Shown one piece after another: positions 18,596 through 28,790 of a DNA stretch of 34,230 nt. The notes beneath the pieces are model-generated. The model saw only the letters and a program-made list of their open reading frames with translations, searched no databases and was not told the origin of the DNA. The translations under genes and the position numbers were made by a program. Each line of letters opens with the position of its first letter. The stretch's first letter is position 1. The DNA comes from an uncultured Anaerovibrio sp. (GTDB lineage Bacteria; Bacillota; Negativicutes; Selenomonadales; Selenomonadaceae): NCBI RefSeq assembly GCF_947302755.1, contig NZ_CAMYWM010000014.1, positions 1 to 34,230 of the forward strand, written 5' to 3'.

Positions 18596-19310
18596 GATAT
18601 TTTTTATCCTCCAGCCTTCCAGTTATTATGGTTGCACTGGAAATACCGGCAAAGGTAATTGGTGAAATCTTATTAAACTTTGACCGGTCGGCCAGTATAA
18701 AGGCTCTTTTGCATCGGGCCAAAGCCGCGGATTTAACCGCCCCCTCATCGGCATCGGGAGTGGAAAAGCCGGATTTGGGGCTTATTCCGTTGGTACCAAA
18801 AAAGCCTTTGGTAAAATTGTAGTGCTCGAGACTTTTCAGGGCTTCGGTTCCCACCACGGCCTCAGTGACCGCCTTTACCGCACCACCGATAATGAACACC
18901 TTGAAGCCCTTGGATAACAGACGGGCTGCATGCTGCATACCGTTAGTAACGAAGGTCGCACCCTTGTCCGTCAAAAAATCAATGAGATGCAATGTGGTGG
19001 AGCCTGCATCGATGTAAACAAAATCCTCACAATTGATAAGATCCGCCGCCTTGCGGCCAATCGTCACCTTTTCCTCCGGATACAAATCCCACTTGGTCTG
19101 CATGTCCTCCTCGGCATTTGAATAATTGTTATCAATGGTTGTTGCACCACCGTATACCTTGTACAGCCTGCCGCTGCGATGTAAAGCAGTCAAATCCCGG
19201 CGCACAGTGGACTCCGAAATCTGCAGGGCCTTGGTCAGCTCAAGAACAGTCACCGCCTTTTTTTCCGCTAAAATCTGCAATATAGCTGCGTACCTCTCCT
19301 CGGTAAGCAC
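18564..19310 (-). CDS. fruR: DeoR-family transcriptional regulator (fructose operon repressor-like)
   Basis: VLTEERYAAILQILAEKKAVTVLELTKALQISESTVRRDLTALHRSGRLYKVYGGA; GTG start with upstream AGGAG; adjacent to fruK-fruA. Confidence 0.9.
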   Translation of the reverse strand: MLTEERYAAILQILAEKKAVTVLELTKALQISESTVRRDLTALHRSGRLYKVYGGATTIDNNYSNAEEDMQTKWDLYPEEKVTIGRKAADLINCEDFVYIDAGSTTLHLIDFLTDKGATFVTNGMQHAARLLSKGFKVFIIGGAVKAVTEAVVGTEALKSLEHYNFTKGFFGTNGISPKSGFSTPDADEGAVKSAALARCKRAFILADRSKFNKISPITFAGISSATIITGRLEDKKYRDYTTVLEGE

Positions 19311-19344
19311 GGCTACCACTCTCCTAAATTTGATTTCTGTATTT

Positions 19345-19412
19345 ATAATACAACCAAAGTCAGTCAAAGTCAACCAATATCGGTCAAAATTAATTATAAT
19401 TAATCAAAATTA
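19345..19412 (-). promoter_or_regulatory. fru promoter overlapped by a six-unit 10-bp operator array
   Basis: Minus strand TTGACT-N17-TATTAT. Plus strand 10-bp units ACCAAAGTCA/GTCAAAGTCA/ACCAATATCG/GTCAAAATTA/ATTATAATTA/ATCAAAATTA. Confidence 0.75.
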
Positions 19413-19558
19413 AGATGAATAATGATAGAAAGTAAGAATCCATTTCTCCATATTGGCTGTAATCTCCCCTTGGTCACAGTGTTAAGCGATCCTGTATATC
19501 GGCGGCTCCTTCAGGCAGAATTTTTCTCCTCCGGCCTGATTTAGTCGGCTTGAAGCAG

Positions 19559-19660
19559 TAAACTTCGTGCGAAACGATTTTTCGCACTACGCCCTTACAA
19601 CGAACACTAAGCTCCCACTGCGCCGTAGGCTTGTGTTCACTAAGTGTTCATAGTAAAAAA
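19559..19660 (-). repeat. dispersed structured repeat, copy R3
   Basis: taaacttcGTGCGAAAcgattTTTCGCACtacgcccttacaacGAACACTAAG...CTAAGTGTTCatagtaaaaaa. Confidence 0.9.
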
Positions 19661-19667
19661 TCGGACA

Positions 19668-19699
19668 ATAAAAGAGCTGTCTCCCAACGGAAACAGCTC
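19668..19699 (-). terminator. lysS intrinsic terminator
   Basis: Minus strand GAGCTGT...ACAGCTC stem followed by TTTTATT. Confidence 0.8.
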
Positions 19700-19726
19700 C
19701 AAAACAATTCTAATTCAGTTTTTAAA

Positions 19727-21232
19727 TTACTCAGCCAGCGGCTTCATGGTTGGGAATAGCAATACATCCCGAATGGAGGCACTGTCAGTAAGGAACATAA
19801 CCAGACGATCCACACCGATTCCCAGGCCGCCAGTTGGTGGCAAGCCATATTCAAGGGCAGTGATAAAGTCACGGTCCATCATATGAGCTTCATCATCACC
19901 GTCTTCACGGGCCTTAAGCTGCTCCAGGAAGCGGCCCTCCTGGTCAATAGGATCATTGAGCTCAGTAAAGCCATTGGCCAGCTCCCGACCGTATACGAAG
20001 CACTCAAACCGGTCTGTAATACGCGGATCCTCCGGATTACGCTTGGCCAGTGGGGAAATCTCTGTAGGATGACCAGTTATAAAGGTTGGCTGTATAAGGG
20101 TCTCCTCCACCTTTTCCTCAAAGGCTGCATTTAAAATACCGCCAATACCAAACCGCTTCTCATAAGGTACACCAATCTCATCAGCCATTGCCCGGGCTTC
20201 CTCCACGGTGGCACAGCTCAGGAAGTCCTTGCCGGTTGCTTCCTTTACCGCATCGTTCATGCTGATGCGCTTAAAGCTGGAATAATCAATGGTGGTACCC
20301 TGATAATCCACCTGAAGACTGCCGCAGACTGCCATGGCCGCATCACGGACTATACCCTCGGTAACATCCATTAAATCATTGTAATCGGCATAGGCCTGAT
20401 AAATCTCAATGGAAGTAAATTCCGGATTATGGCGCACATCCATGCCCTCATTGCGGAATACCCGGCCAATCTCGTATACCCGCTCCATGCCGCCTACAAC
20501 CAGACGCTTCAAATTCAGCTCAGTTGCAATGCGAAGATACATGTCCAAATCCAGGGTATTATGATGTGTAATAAACGGACGGGCAGCTGCACCACCGGCA
20601 ATAGTACCCAAAACAGGCGTTTCTACCTCCAAAAAGTCGCGGGAATCCAAATAGCTACGGATGGACTTGATAATATTGGTGCGTGCCACAAAGGTGTCCA
20701 TAACCTCCGGATTCATGATAAGGTCAACATAACGCTGACGATAGCGAATTTCCGTATCGGTCAGGCCATGGAATTTCTCAGGAAGAGGGCGGAGAGACTT
20801 GGAAAGCAAATCAAAAGAGTCTACACGGACAGTCAGCTCACCACGGCGGGTACGGAAAACATGACCCTTAACGCCGATAATATCACCAATATCCAACAGC
20901 TTAAACTGCTTATACTTCTCTTCACCCAATACATCCAGCTTAAAATAAATCTGTATACGGCTGGTACGGTCCATAATAACGGAAAAGCTTGCCTTGCCAT
21001 GACCCCGAATGGCCATCAGACGGCCGGCAATAGCTACCTCCTCCGTGCTTTCCTCCTCGCCCTGAAGATGTGCATACTGCTCCAAAATTGCAGCATTATG
21101 ATGGGTAACCTCAAAGCGATGGCCAAAGGGAGCTACACCCATTTCCCGGAAGGCGGCCAGCTTGTCCCGCCGAACCTTCAATAATTCATTCATGTCCTGC
21201 TGAACAGGAGCATTTTCCTTATGTTCTGCCAC
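19727..21232 (-). CDS. lysS: lysyl-tRNA synthetase class II
   Basis: RFEVTHHNA...[81 protein letters not shown] start with GGAG. Confidence 0.97.
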   Translation of the reverse strand: MAEHKENAPVQQDMNELLKVRRDKLAAFREMGVAPFGHRFEVTHHNAAILEQYAHLQGEEESTEEVAIAGRLMAIRGHGKASFSVIMDRTSRIQIYFKLDVLGEEKYKQFKLLDIGDIIGVKGHVFRTRRGELTVRVDSFDLLSKSLRPLPEKFHGLTDTEIRYRQRYVDLIMNPEVMDTFVARTNIIKSIRSYLDSRDFLEVETPVLGTIAGGAAARPFITHHNTLDLDMYLRIATELNLKRLVVGGMERVYEIGRVFRNEGMDVRHNPEFTSIEIYQAYADYNDLMDVTEGIVRDAAMAVCGSLQVDYQGTTIDYSSFKRISMNDAVKEATGKDFLSCATVEEARAMADEIGVPYEKRFGIGGILNAAFEEKVEETLIQPTFITGHPTEISPLAKRNPEDPRITDRFECFVYGRELANGFTELNDPIDQEGRFLEQLKAREDGDDEAHMMDRDFITALEYGLPPTGGLGIGVDRLVMFLTDSASIRDVLLFPTMKPLAE

Positions 21233-21251
21233 TTTACATTCTCCTATGCTA

Positions 21252-21725
21252 TCAGTGCTTAATTTCAACAATCTCATAGTTGATGATATTCTCACCAACG
21301 TGTACCTCAACGACCTCGCCTACGGTTTTACCGATAATAGCGGCACCTACCGGAGACTCATTGGAAATCTTTCCCTCATCCGGGTCAGCCTCTGTGGAGC
21401 CAACCAGCTGATAAGAATCGGTCTCATTAAATTCCAAATCCTTCAACACAATTTTTGAACCCATGGATACCACGTTATTGTCTGCACTGTTCTCAATAAT
21501 TTTTGCATTGCGGATTTTTTCCTCCAGCTCGGCGATTTCCCCCTCCAGGAAGGCCTGCTCATTCTTGGCGTCATCATACTCGGAGTTCTCGGAGAGGTCC
21601 CCCAGAGCAATAGCAGCCTTCAGACGATCAGCTACCTCAAGTCGTTTTACGCTTTTTAAATAATCAAGTTTCTCCTGTAGTTTTTTCAAACCGTCTGCGG
21701 TGAGAAGTACGCTCTTGTCTGCCAT
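21252..21725 (-). CDS. greA: transcription elongation factor GreA
   Basis: [49 protein letters not shown]. Confidence 0.97.
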   Translation of the reverse strand: MADKSVLLTADGLKKLQEKLDYLKSVKRLEVADRLKAAIALGDLSENSEYDDAKNEQAFLEGEIAELEEKIRNAKIIENSADNNVVSMGSKIVLKDLEFNETDSYQLVGSTEADPDEGKISNESPVGAAIIGKTVGEVVEVHVGENIINYEIVEIKH

Positions 21726-21900
21726 TACTAAAAACTCCTTTACTCAATAAATAATGAGTGCCAGTTGAGGCACTCACAAATAATACAAAATTTACTATAA
21801 TATTATAAGTAAAAACCGTTATATTGTCAATTATGATTACCACTGTCAGGGCTGCCCAGGGACCTACACCATTAGAATCCCCCATGCCGGGCGCATACAG

Positions 21901-21928
21901 AAAAAGACTGTCACCAGAGTAACAGTCT
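21901..21928 (-). terminator. terminator downstream of sepF
   Basis: Minus strand GAGACTGTTACTCTGGTGACAGTCTTTTT. Confidence 0.8.
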
Positions 21929-21946
21929 CATTCAGACAATAAAATA

Positions 21947-22429
21947 TTACAATGTAGCAGCTACGGATTTCATTTCGTTTACCTCAACACCATTTGGTGC
22001 ATAGAGAACCATGGTGTTGGAAATACGATGAACAAAGCCGTCCTTAATGTAGCATACGCCATTCAGAAAATCACAAATCCGCTGCTGTTCAGGAAGCTCA
22101 ACCCGCTCGTAATTAACAATGGCCGAATTCTTGGTCTTCAAGGCATCAGCAATCTCACGAACATCATCAAACCGCTGTGGCATAAAAATCCTTATTTTCA
22201 TTTCCGCAACGCGGGTATTGTCAGTATGCAACGTAAGATTAGGCCTTTTCTGGGCCGCCGCAGACGAAGACGCCACAACAGCAGGGGCCGGCTTAACAGC
22301 CTCCAGTGTACTGCCGCCCACTACCTTGCGTTCAATCTCCTCCTCAACAACCTCTTCCTTATCCTCATACAGCTCGTCTTCAACCTCAACCGGTGCGAGA
22401 AAATCTTCCAATTTTTTCAGGATGCTCAC
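21947..22429 (-). CDS. sepF: cell division protein SepF
   Basis: MKIRIFMPQRFDDVREIADALKTKNSAIVNYERVELPEQQRICDFLNGVCYIKDGFVHRISNTMVLYAPNGVEV. Confidence 0.9.
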   Translation of the reverse strand: MSILKKLEDFLAPVEVEDELYEDKEEVVEEEIERKVVGGSTLEAVKPAPAVVASSSAAAQKRPNLTLHTDNTRVAEMKIRIFMPQRFDDVREIADALKTKNSAIVNYERVELPEQQRICDFLNGVCYIKDGFVHRISNTMVLYAPNGVEVNEMKSVAATL

Positions 22430-22611
22430 AACGTCCGCCCTCCAATTAAAATAAGTGCAAATAAATCAAATATAATAATAAGCCTATCTCAAACATCAAA
22501 CCCATCTTTAGGTACTTAATATTATATTCGCAAACTATGGGTTTTGTCCCGTAATTTTTTTACTATTTTTAATTTTTTCCAAAAATGAGGCTAAAGACCC
22601 ACAAAAAATTA

Positions 22612-24432
22612 TTAACCCTTACGAGCATTTTTGCTGGCCCGGCCCCGGACAACCTTGTCCAAAACCGCCTTCCGCAGGCGGATGCTGTCCGGCGTAACCT
22701 CAACCAATTCATCATCATTAATATATTCAAGGGCCTGCTCCAAACTTAAAATACGCGGCGGAGTCAGGCGGATTGCTTCATCGGATGCAGAGGTACGCAT
22801 ATTGGAAACATGCTTGGCCTTACATGGATTAATATCCATATCAATATCCCGGGAATTTTCGCCAACAATCATGCCCTCATATACGGCCTGACCCGGGGAG
22901 ATAAACATGGTACCGCGATCCTGAAGGTTATAAATACCATAGCCGGTGGTTTCGCCCTGCTCAAAGGCTACCAATGAACCACGGGTACGGCCCGGGATAT
23001 CTCCCTTGTATGGTACATAGCCGGAGAATACATGGTTCATAATGCCGTTGCCCTTGGTATTGGTCAGCAGCTCACTGCGGAAGCCAATGAGGCCACGGGC
23101 CGGAATCAGGAATTCCATACGCATGTAACCGGAAACCTCTGTCATATTGGCCAGTTCAGCCTTGCGGGTACCCAGAGATTCCATTACAGTACCCATGTAT
23201 TCCTGAGGAACCTCCACGGTAAGGTTTTCCATAGGCTCACACTTCTGACCATTAATCTCCTTGTAAACAACCTCCGGCTTGCCAACCTGCAGCTCATAGC
23301 CTTCACGGCGCATGGTCTCAATCAAAATGGAAAGATGGAGCTCACCGCGGCCGCTGACCTTAAATACATCAGCAGAGTCCGTTTCCTCCACCCGAAGGGA
23401 AACGTTGGTCTCCACCTCCTTAAAGAGGCGGTCACGCAGGTGACGGGAGGTAACAAACTGACCCTCACGGCCGGCAAATGGGCTGGTATTTACCCCAAAG
23501 GTCATGGACAGGGTTGGCTCATCAATATTAATGGTTGGCAATGCCTCAGGATTTTCAGCATCTGCTACAGTATAACCGATGCTCACATTTCCCAGACCGG
23601 TCAGGCAGACGATTTCACCCATCCCGGCCTCCTCTACCTCAACCCGGTTCAGCCCCTGGTAAGTAAATACCTTGGCTACCTTGGCCTTGGTCTGGGAGTC
23701 GCCATCCAGCAATACCACAGCCTGATTTGGCTTTACGCTGCCCCGGATAATCCGGCCTACAGCCAGCTTGCCAACGTATTCATCAGATTCCAGAGTAGTT
23801 ACCATCATCTGGAGAGGCCCATCTGCATCCCCCTGTGGACAAGGAATTTCCTTGACAATGGTCTCCATCAGCGGCTTTAAATTGTCGTTGTCATCCTCCA
23901 TGCTGTACTTGGCGATACCATCACGGGCCGTAGCGTAAATGCATGGGAAATCCAGCTGTTCATCATCTGCATCCAGCTCCATAAAAAGCTCCAAAACCTC
24001 ATCGTAAACATCATCCACCCGCTGGTCAGGACGGTCAATCTTGTTGATAACAACGATTGGCTTCAGGCCCTGCTCCAGTGCCTTGCGAAGTACGTACTTG
24101 GTCTGTGGCATTGGGCCTTCAAAGGCATCTACCAGCAGCACTACGCCATCCACCATGTTAAGAACACGCTCAACCTCACCACCGAAATCGGCATGGCCCG
24201 GAGTATCAACGATGTTAATCTTAGTGCCCTCGTACATAATTGCTGTATTTTTGGAAAGAATAGTAATACCACGCTCGCGCTCCAGGTCACCGGAGTCCAT
24301 TACACGCTCTGCCACCTGCTCATTGGAGCGGAAAATGTGGCTCTGCTGAAGCATAGCGTCTACCAATGTAGTTTTACCATGGTCTACGTGAGCAATAATC
24401 GCGATATTTCTCAAATTTTCATTCTTACTCAT
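22612..24432 (-). CDS. typA: translational GTPase TypA/BipA
   Basis: [52 protein letters not shown]; start at MSKNENLRN. Confidence 0.97.
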   Translation of the reverse strand: MSKNENLRNIAIIAHVDHGKTTLVDAMLQQSHIFRSNEQVAERVMDSGDLERERGITILSKNTAIMYEGTKINIVDTPGHADFGGEVERVLNMVDGVVLLVDAFEGPMPQTKYVLRKALEQGLKPIVVINKIDRPDQRVDDVYDEVLELFMELDADDEQLDFPCIYATARDGIAKYSMEDDNDNLKPLMETIVKEIPCPQGDADGPLQMMVTTLESDEYVGKLAVGRIIRGSVKPNQAVVLLDGDSQTKAKVAKVFTYQGLNRVEVEEAGMGEIVCLTGLGNVSIGYTVADAENPEALPTINIDEPTLSMTFGVNTSPFAGREGQFVTSRHLRDRLFKEVETNVSLRVEETDSADVFKVSGRGELHLSILIETMRREGYELQVGKPEVVYKEINGQKCEPMENLTVEVPQEYMGTVMESLGTRKAELANMTEVSGYMRMEFLIPARGLIGFRSELLTNTKGNGIMNHVFSGYVPYKGDIPGRTRGSLVAFEQGETTGYGIYNLQDRGTMFISPGQAVYEGMIVGENSRDIDMDINPCKAKHVSNMRTSASDEAIRLTPPRILSLEQALEYINDDELVEVTPDSIRLRKAVLDKVVRGRASKNARKG

Positions 24433-24579
24433 AGTATCAAAATTCCTCCCATACATAGAAAAAGGAGTCCTACGCTCCCCTCACAATAACGTCGTCTTAA
24501 ATTTCAGCATACTAATATTATTATAGTCGCTATCGGTTGTCAATTATTTTTTTGTACACAAATCAATTGCCAGCCCATG

Positions 24580-24607
24580 AAAAATGAGGCACAAATCCTT
24601 GTGCCTC
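24580..24607 (-). terminator. metK terminator
   Basis: Minus strand GAGGCACAAGGATTTGTGCCTCATTTTT. Confidence 0.85.
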
Positions 24608-24634
24608 AACTATCATATTTAATATTCAGATGTA

Positions 24635-25822
24635 TCAGATACCGGCCTGGGACTTAAGGGCAGCTGCCTTATCCGTATGCTCCCAAGGAAGGTCAATATC
24701 CGTACGGCCAAAGTGACCATAGGCCGCCGTCTGGGCGTAAATCGGCCGACGAAGGTCCAGCATCTTGATAATACCGGCCGGACGCAAATCAAAGTTCTTC
24801 TGTACCAGCTCTTCCAGGGTACGGTCATCAACCTTGCCGGTACCAAAGGTATCTACCATTATAGATACAGGCTTGGCTACACCGATAGCATAGGCCAGCT
24901 GAACCTCAGCCCGCTCAGCCAGACCGGCGGCCACGATATTCTTGGCAACATAACGGGCTGCATAGGCACCGGAACGATCCACCTTTGTTGGATCCTTGCC
25001 GGAAAAGGCACCGCCGCCATGACGGGCCATACCGCCATAGGTATCAACGATAATCTTTCTGCCGGTAAGACCACAGTCCCCCTGAGGGCCACCAATAACG
25101 AATTTACCAGTTGGATTAATGAAATACTTGGTAGCATCGCTGAGAAGCTCTGCCGGAATAACCGGCTTTACAACATGCTCAATAAGATCCCTGCGAATCT
25201 GCTCCAGGCTTACCTTCTCATCATGCTGGGTAGATATAACGATGGTATCAATGGCTACCGGCTTGCCATTTTCGTAGGCAACAGTAACCTGGGTCTTTCC
25301 ATCCGGGCGGAGATACGGCAGGGTACCATTTTTTCTGACCTCAGTCAAACGACGGGACAGGCGATGGGCCAGGGCAATAGGTGTAGGCATGAACTCAGGT
25401 GTTTCATTGCAGGCAAAGCCGAACATCATTCCCTGGTCGCCGGCACCGGTGGCCTCCTCCTCACTCATATCTCCCTCACGGGCCTCCAAAGCCTTGTCTA
25501 CTCCCTGGGCAATGTCCGGAGACTGCTCATCCAGGGAAATGAGGATGCCGCAGGTATCAGCATCAAAGCCATATTTGGCCCGGGTATAGCCAATTTTACG
25601 GATAGTATCACGAACGATTTTGGAAATATCAACGTAGCATTGGGTGGAAATCTCACCGGCAATATGGGCCTGACCGGTGGTTACCATGGTCTCACAGGCA
25701 ACACGGCCCATAGGATCCTGCTCAAGAATAGCATCAAGAATGCTATCGGAAATCTGGTCTGCAATTTTGTCAGGATGACCCTCGGTTACGGACTCAGAAG
25801 TAAACAATAAACGTTTAGCCAT
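24635..25822 (-). CDS. metK: S-adenosylmethionine synthetase
   Basis: [64 protein letters not shown]. Confidence 0.98.
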   Translation of the reverse strand: MAKRLLFTSESVTEGHPDKIADQISDSILDAILEQDPMGRVACETMVTTGQAHIAGEISTQCYVDISKIVRDTIRKIGYTRAKYGFDADTCGILISLDEQSPDIAQGVDKALEAREGDMSEEEATGAGDQGMMFGFACNETPEFMPTPIALAHRLSRRLTEVRKNGTLPYLRPDGKTQVTVAYENGKPVAIDTIVISTQHDEKVSLEQIRRDLIEHVVKPVIPAELLSDATKYFINPTGKFVIGGPQGDCGLTGRKIIVDTYGGMARHGGGAFSGKDPTKVDRSGAYAARYVAKNIVAAGLAERAEVQLAYAIGVAKPVSIMVDTFGTGKVDDRTLEELVQKNFDLRPAGIIKMLDLRRPIYAQTAAYGHFGRTDIDLPWEHTDKAAALKSQAGI

Positions 25823-25992
25823 TAAAACGCCTCCTCAAAAAACATTTTGCTGAAATATGAAAACACCCTAATTTATGTCAAATGAAATATCATAACAAGC
25901 TGAACGAAAGCATACTGTGTTCATCAGCCATCTGAAGGAAGGCTGTTGCTCCGCTTCGCCCTTCACGCCTGATTTGTTAAGATTAAGTAATA

Positions 25993-26018
25993 AAAAAACC
26001 CTCTTCAAAGAGAGAGCT
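25993..26018 (-). terminator. riboswitch expression-platform terminator
   Basis: Minus strand GCTCTCTCTTTGAAGAGGGTTTTTTTA just downstream of the SAM-I aptamer. Confidence 0.8.
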
Positions 26019-26026
26019 CATAAAAA

Positions 26027-26137
26027 TCTCTCATCTTAAGGCTCACAGCCTTCAGGAATTAGCACCGTTTTGATATAGGACATATCAATGGTTGCCGCAG
26101 CTTCACCGGGCCAGTCCCTCCACTGCTCTTGATGAGT
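26027..26137 (-). ncRNA. SAM-I (S-box) riboswitch upstream of metK
   Basis: Minus strand CTCATCAAGAGCAGTGGAGGGACTGGCCCGGTGAAGCTGCGGCAACC...ACGGTGCTAATTCCTGAAGGC...AAGATGAGAG. Confidence 0.96.
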
Positions 26138-26158
26138 TCATATTCAGTTTACTCGTTT

Positions 26159-26187
26159 ATGATATTCTATACCAGGGCAAAAGTCAA
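26159..26187 (-). promoter_or_regulatory. promoter for the SAM riboswitch-metK transcript
   Basis: Minus strand TTGACT-N17-TATCAT upstream of the aptamer. Confidence 0.7.
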
Positions 26188-26304
26188 GGTATTTTAACAT
26201 CACCCAATAAAAATACTGCAATGGATTTTTTTTTTGGGGGGAAGAAAAGTTTGAGCAAATGCGTTATAATGTATAGGGAGAAATGGATAAGAAGGAGTCG
26301 TGTA

Positions 26305-26796
26305 ATGGAAATTGTAAACGCTTTTGCCGTATTCTGGATTTTATTTAACGGCTATACATTGTATAAAGTGCTTATAAGCAACAGTGAGGAGGAACGGGAG
26401 GACATTCACGATGAGCTGGTGGATATGTGTCGTACCATGACACCCTCTGCTGTTGGTAAAACCATGATTACCCTGTTTTTGGCTGTCATGGTACTGGATA
26501 TAATCGGCTTTTATTTCACCTACACCTATGCTTATAACCTGGATGAGCACTTTTATACCAGAATTCTTCTGTTTTTGGCCTTTATTTTGGTATTTTTCAT
26601 TGATCAGGTCCTTTCCTTCAGACAGACCATGAAGATTGCCGCTGCTCTTCAAATTCCCAATATCCGTGATGACGTGTTAAAACGTTTTATGCGAATGACT
26701 GAGCATGACATGGATTTTATCAATACTATTTCTGCCGTGGCAAAATTCGTGGCTGCCCTGCAGCTGGTGTTATATACCATTCTCACCAAGGTTTAG
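26305..26796 (+). CDS. hypothetical small integral membrane protein
   Basis: ATG with AAGGAG SD; hydrophobic segments AFAVFWILFNGYTLY, MITLFLAVMVLDIIGFYFTY, ILLFLAFILVFFIDQVL. Confidence 0.8.
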   Translation: MEIVNAFAVFWILFNGYTLYKVLISNSEEEREDIHDELVDMCRTMTPSAVGKTMITLFLAVMVLDIIGFYFTYTYAYNLDEHFYTRILLFLAFILVFFIDQVLSFRQTMKIAAALQIPNIRDDVLKRFMRMTEHDMDFINTISAVAKFVAALQLVLYTILTKV

Positions 26797-26818
26797 GGCT
26801 GAATATTGCATACAAACA

Positions 26819-26869
26819 GGCTGTGACAAGTCAGGTAATTCATTAACCTGATTTATCACAGCCTTTTTT
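26819..26869 (+). terminator. intrinsic terminator downstream of the membrane protein gene
   Basis: AGGCTGTGAcaagtCAGGTaattcattaACCTGatttaTCACAGCCTTTTTTT. Confidence 0.85.
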
Positions 26870-26898
26870 AATCCCGGTGGCAAAGCAACCAGACAGAG

Positions 26899-28779
26899 CT
26901 AGGACTGAATCCACAGTCTTTGATATTTTTCCAGCTGCCGCAGGGTATACATAATAATATTATTGGCCAAAATAGGTGATTTATACAATATGGCATTTAA
27001 TTGGATAACCGGAATGGTCATTAGGGTAGCCTGCTCCGTAAGGACCTCTACCGACAAATGTATTTTATGATTAGGCAATAGGGACACTTCATTCACCCAG
27101 CTGTTATCCTTTAAGATATCCATAGTATTATACCAGCCATCACCTGTCTCGATACTGCGGGCCACCTTGCCCCGAAGAACAAATATCAGCTGATGTTCAA
27201 TTTCATCATCAGAAATACGGTCACCCTCAAATTTGGTAACAATCTTGGTAATGCCACGGAACAGCTGGATAACACCTGTACCACATTCCTGGAACAGGGT
27301 AAGCTTGGACAGACCATCCTGAGCCACAGCCCAGCTGTCCTCCACTGCAGGCTGAACCGCCGTACGCCTGGACTGCCATTGACCTTCCAGCCTGGCCATA
27401 AACAGCTGGCACTTATCCTCCCAATCGTTCAGCATTCGCTGCAAAATCAAAAAATAGTAGTCAACCAATAGCTGTATATCATTTTGTGCGATTAGGGCAC
27501 CATTATATTTAAATGATATAATCTCCTGATTATTTTCATGACGGAAAAAAATACCAAGCTTTACATTTCGCACATCGGAGGTTCGCTGAACGACAACGGT
27601 TCCCCCAGGGCTTCCTTCAGTCTCCACATAGGATTTGTCCTCGGCCAGATAATCACTGAAATTTAAAAAATGATCATAAAGCTCATCATGCTTACCGATA
27701 ACCCCGGCAATATCCTCCCGGGCCAAGGAAGCATAGGGCTGGGAAACCACGAACTGCTTAAAGGCACCCATTATCACCTCGCGGAGGGTAAGCTCCTTGT
27801 TATCCCTCAGCCTTACCGGAACCAGGCACTGGGTACCGGACACATATTTGCCCCGTTCCCGGCGTGGTACCATTAAGCAATAGCTCACATCATTACTGCC
27901 ATTGCCCTGCTGAAGCAAAATGCCCCAGGCTGTCTGCAATATGGACAACAGCAGCAGCTTATTGGACTCCACCTTGCTGCGCAGGTCCGAAACCACTGAC
28001 CGCGGGAGATAAGCCACATAGTTTGCCTCCTTATACGCAGCCTCCTTTCGCCCGCATTCCTGAATATAAGGAATTTTCGGCGGGGTTGGCAGGCTATTCA
28101 GCATTTTACTCCAATAATCCCTTATTGGTGCACTTATGGAGCTTGGCTTATGGGTATGTGCTATAGGATTAGCTTCACTGCTATCCGGCAAATCCATGGA
28201 CGCCCGGAAAATTTGCTTCACATCAAAATTATTGATTATTGCTTCCAGGGCAGTAACCACCACAGCATATTCATCCTTACCGGTATGATATACGGCCAGG
28301 CGAAGCAGATTATCCCGTCGCAAGGAAAAGCCGTGACGCAATGCTGCCTCCATATTTTTCCTCAGCTCGGCATCCAATTCATCCCGATCAACCATCTGCA
28401 AATTATGAAAGGAAATTTCCGGCGACTGTTCCCGCTTTTTTAACACAACGGCAATAATCTTATTATCTACATATACATAATTTGTCCGAAGAATATCTTC
28501 AGTCTCAACAGCCCTGTTAACCGCCCGTATAAATTTGGTTGGCAGCACCCTGCCCTTCACCTTGTAGAGAAGCTGAAGTACAGTTCCCGACAAATGAATG
28601 GAATTGTCATCTACGCTTAAAACACCCTTTTCGTTATTAAAAAGCTCCCTGACATACAAAATTTTATGTAAAGCGTATCCATGCAGCTGATTTAACTGAT
28701 TGCCGTAAATCTCTGTCAATCTGGTTCGGTCAGCATGGGACAACTCATAAAAGTCCTTTTTCTCCATCCCGGCATTCAC
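26899..28779 (-). CDS. condensation-domain-like protein fused to a C-terminal cyclic-nucleotide-binding-like domain
   Basis: N-terminal about 460 aa matches NRPS condensation layout (ALRHGFSLRRDNLLRLAVYHTGKDEYAVVVTALEAIINNFDVKQIF; VSYCLMVPRRERGKYVSGTQCLVPVRLR); C-terminal LSKLTLFQECGTGVIQLFRGITKIVTKFEGDRI...LIFVLRGKV. Confidence 0.7.
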   Translation of the reverse strand: MNAGMEKKDFYELSHADRTRLTEIYGNQLNQLHGYALHKILYVRELFNNEKGVLSVDDNSIHLSGTVLQLLYKVKGRVLPTKFIRAVNRAVETEDILRTNYVYVDNKIIAVVLKKREQSPEISFHNLQMVDRDELDAELRKNMEAALRHGFSLRRDNLLRLAVYHTGKDEYAVVVTALEAIINNFDVKQIFRASMDLPDSSEANPIAHTHKPSSISAPIRDYWSKMLNSLPTPPKIPYIQECGRKEAAYKEANYVAYLPRSVVSDLRSKVESNKLLLLSILQTAWGILLQQGNGSNDVSYCLMVPRRERGKYVSGTQCLVPVRLRDNKELTLREVIMGAFKQFVVSQPYASLAREDIAGVIGKHDELYDHFLNFSDYLAEDKSYVETEGSPGGTVVVQRTSDVRNVKLGIFFRHENNQEIISFKYNGALIAQNDIQLLVDYYFLILQRMLNDWEDKCQLFMARLEGQWQSRRTAVQPAVEDSWAVAQDGLSKLTLFQECGTGVIQLFRGITKIVTKFEGDRISDDEIEHQLIFVLRGKVARSIETGDGWYNTMDILKDNSWVNEVSLLPNHKIHLSVEVLTEQATLMTIPVIQLNAILYKSPILANNIIMYTLRQLEKYQRLWIQS

Positions 28780-28790
28780 TTCCTCCCGTA

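Noticed and set aside
21755-21776. CIRCE-like element near greA
   Set aside because: CIRCE is TTAGCACTC-N9-GAGTGCTAA; here the half-sites are in the opposite order (GAGTG first) with a 6-nt loop.
24677-25810. 377-aa plus-strand ORF antisense to metK
   Set aside because: Fully overlaps metK, whose motifs are unambiguous; treated as a codon-bias artefact.
26092-26304. 5' extension of the 234-aa plus-strand ORF
   Set aside because: Overlaps the SAM riboswitch on the other strand; a better start with AAGGAG is at 26305.
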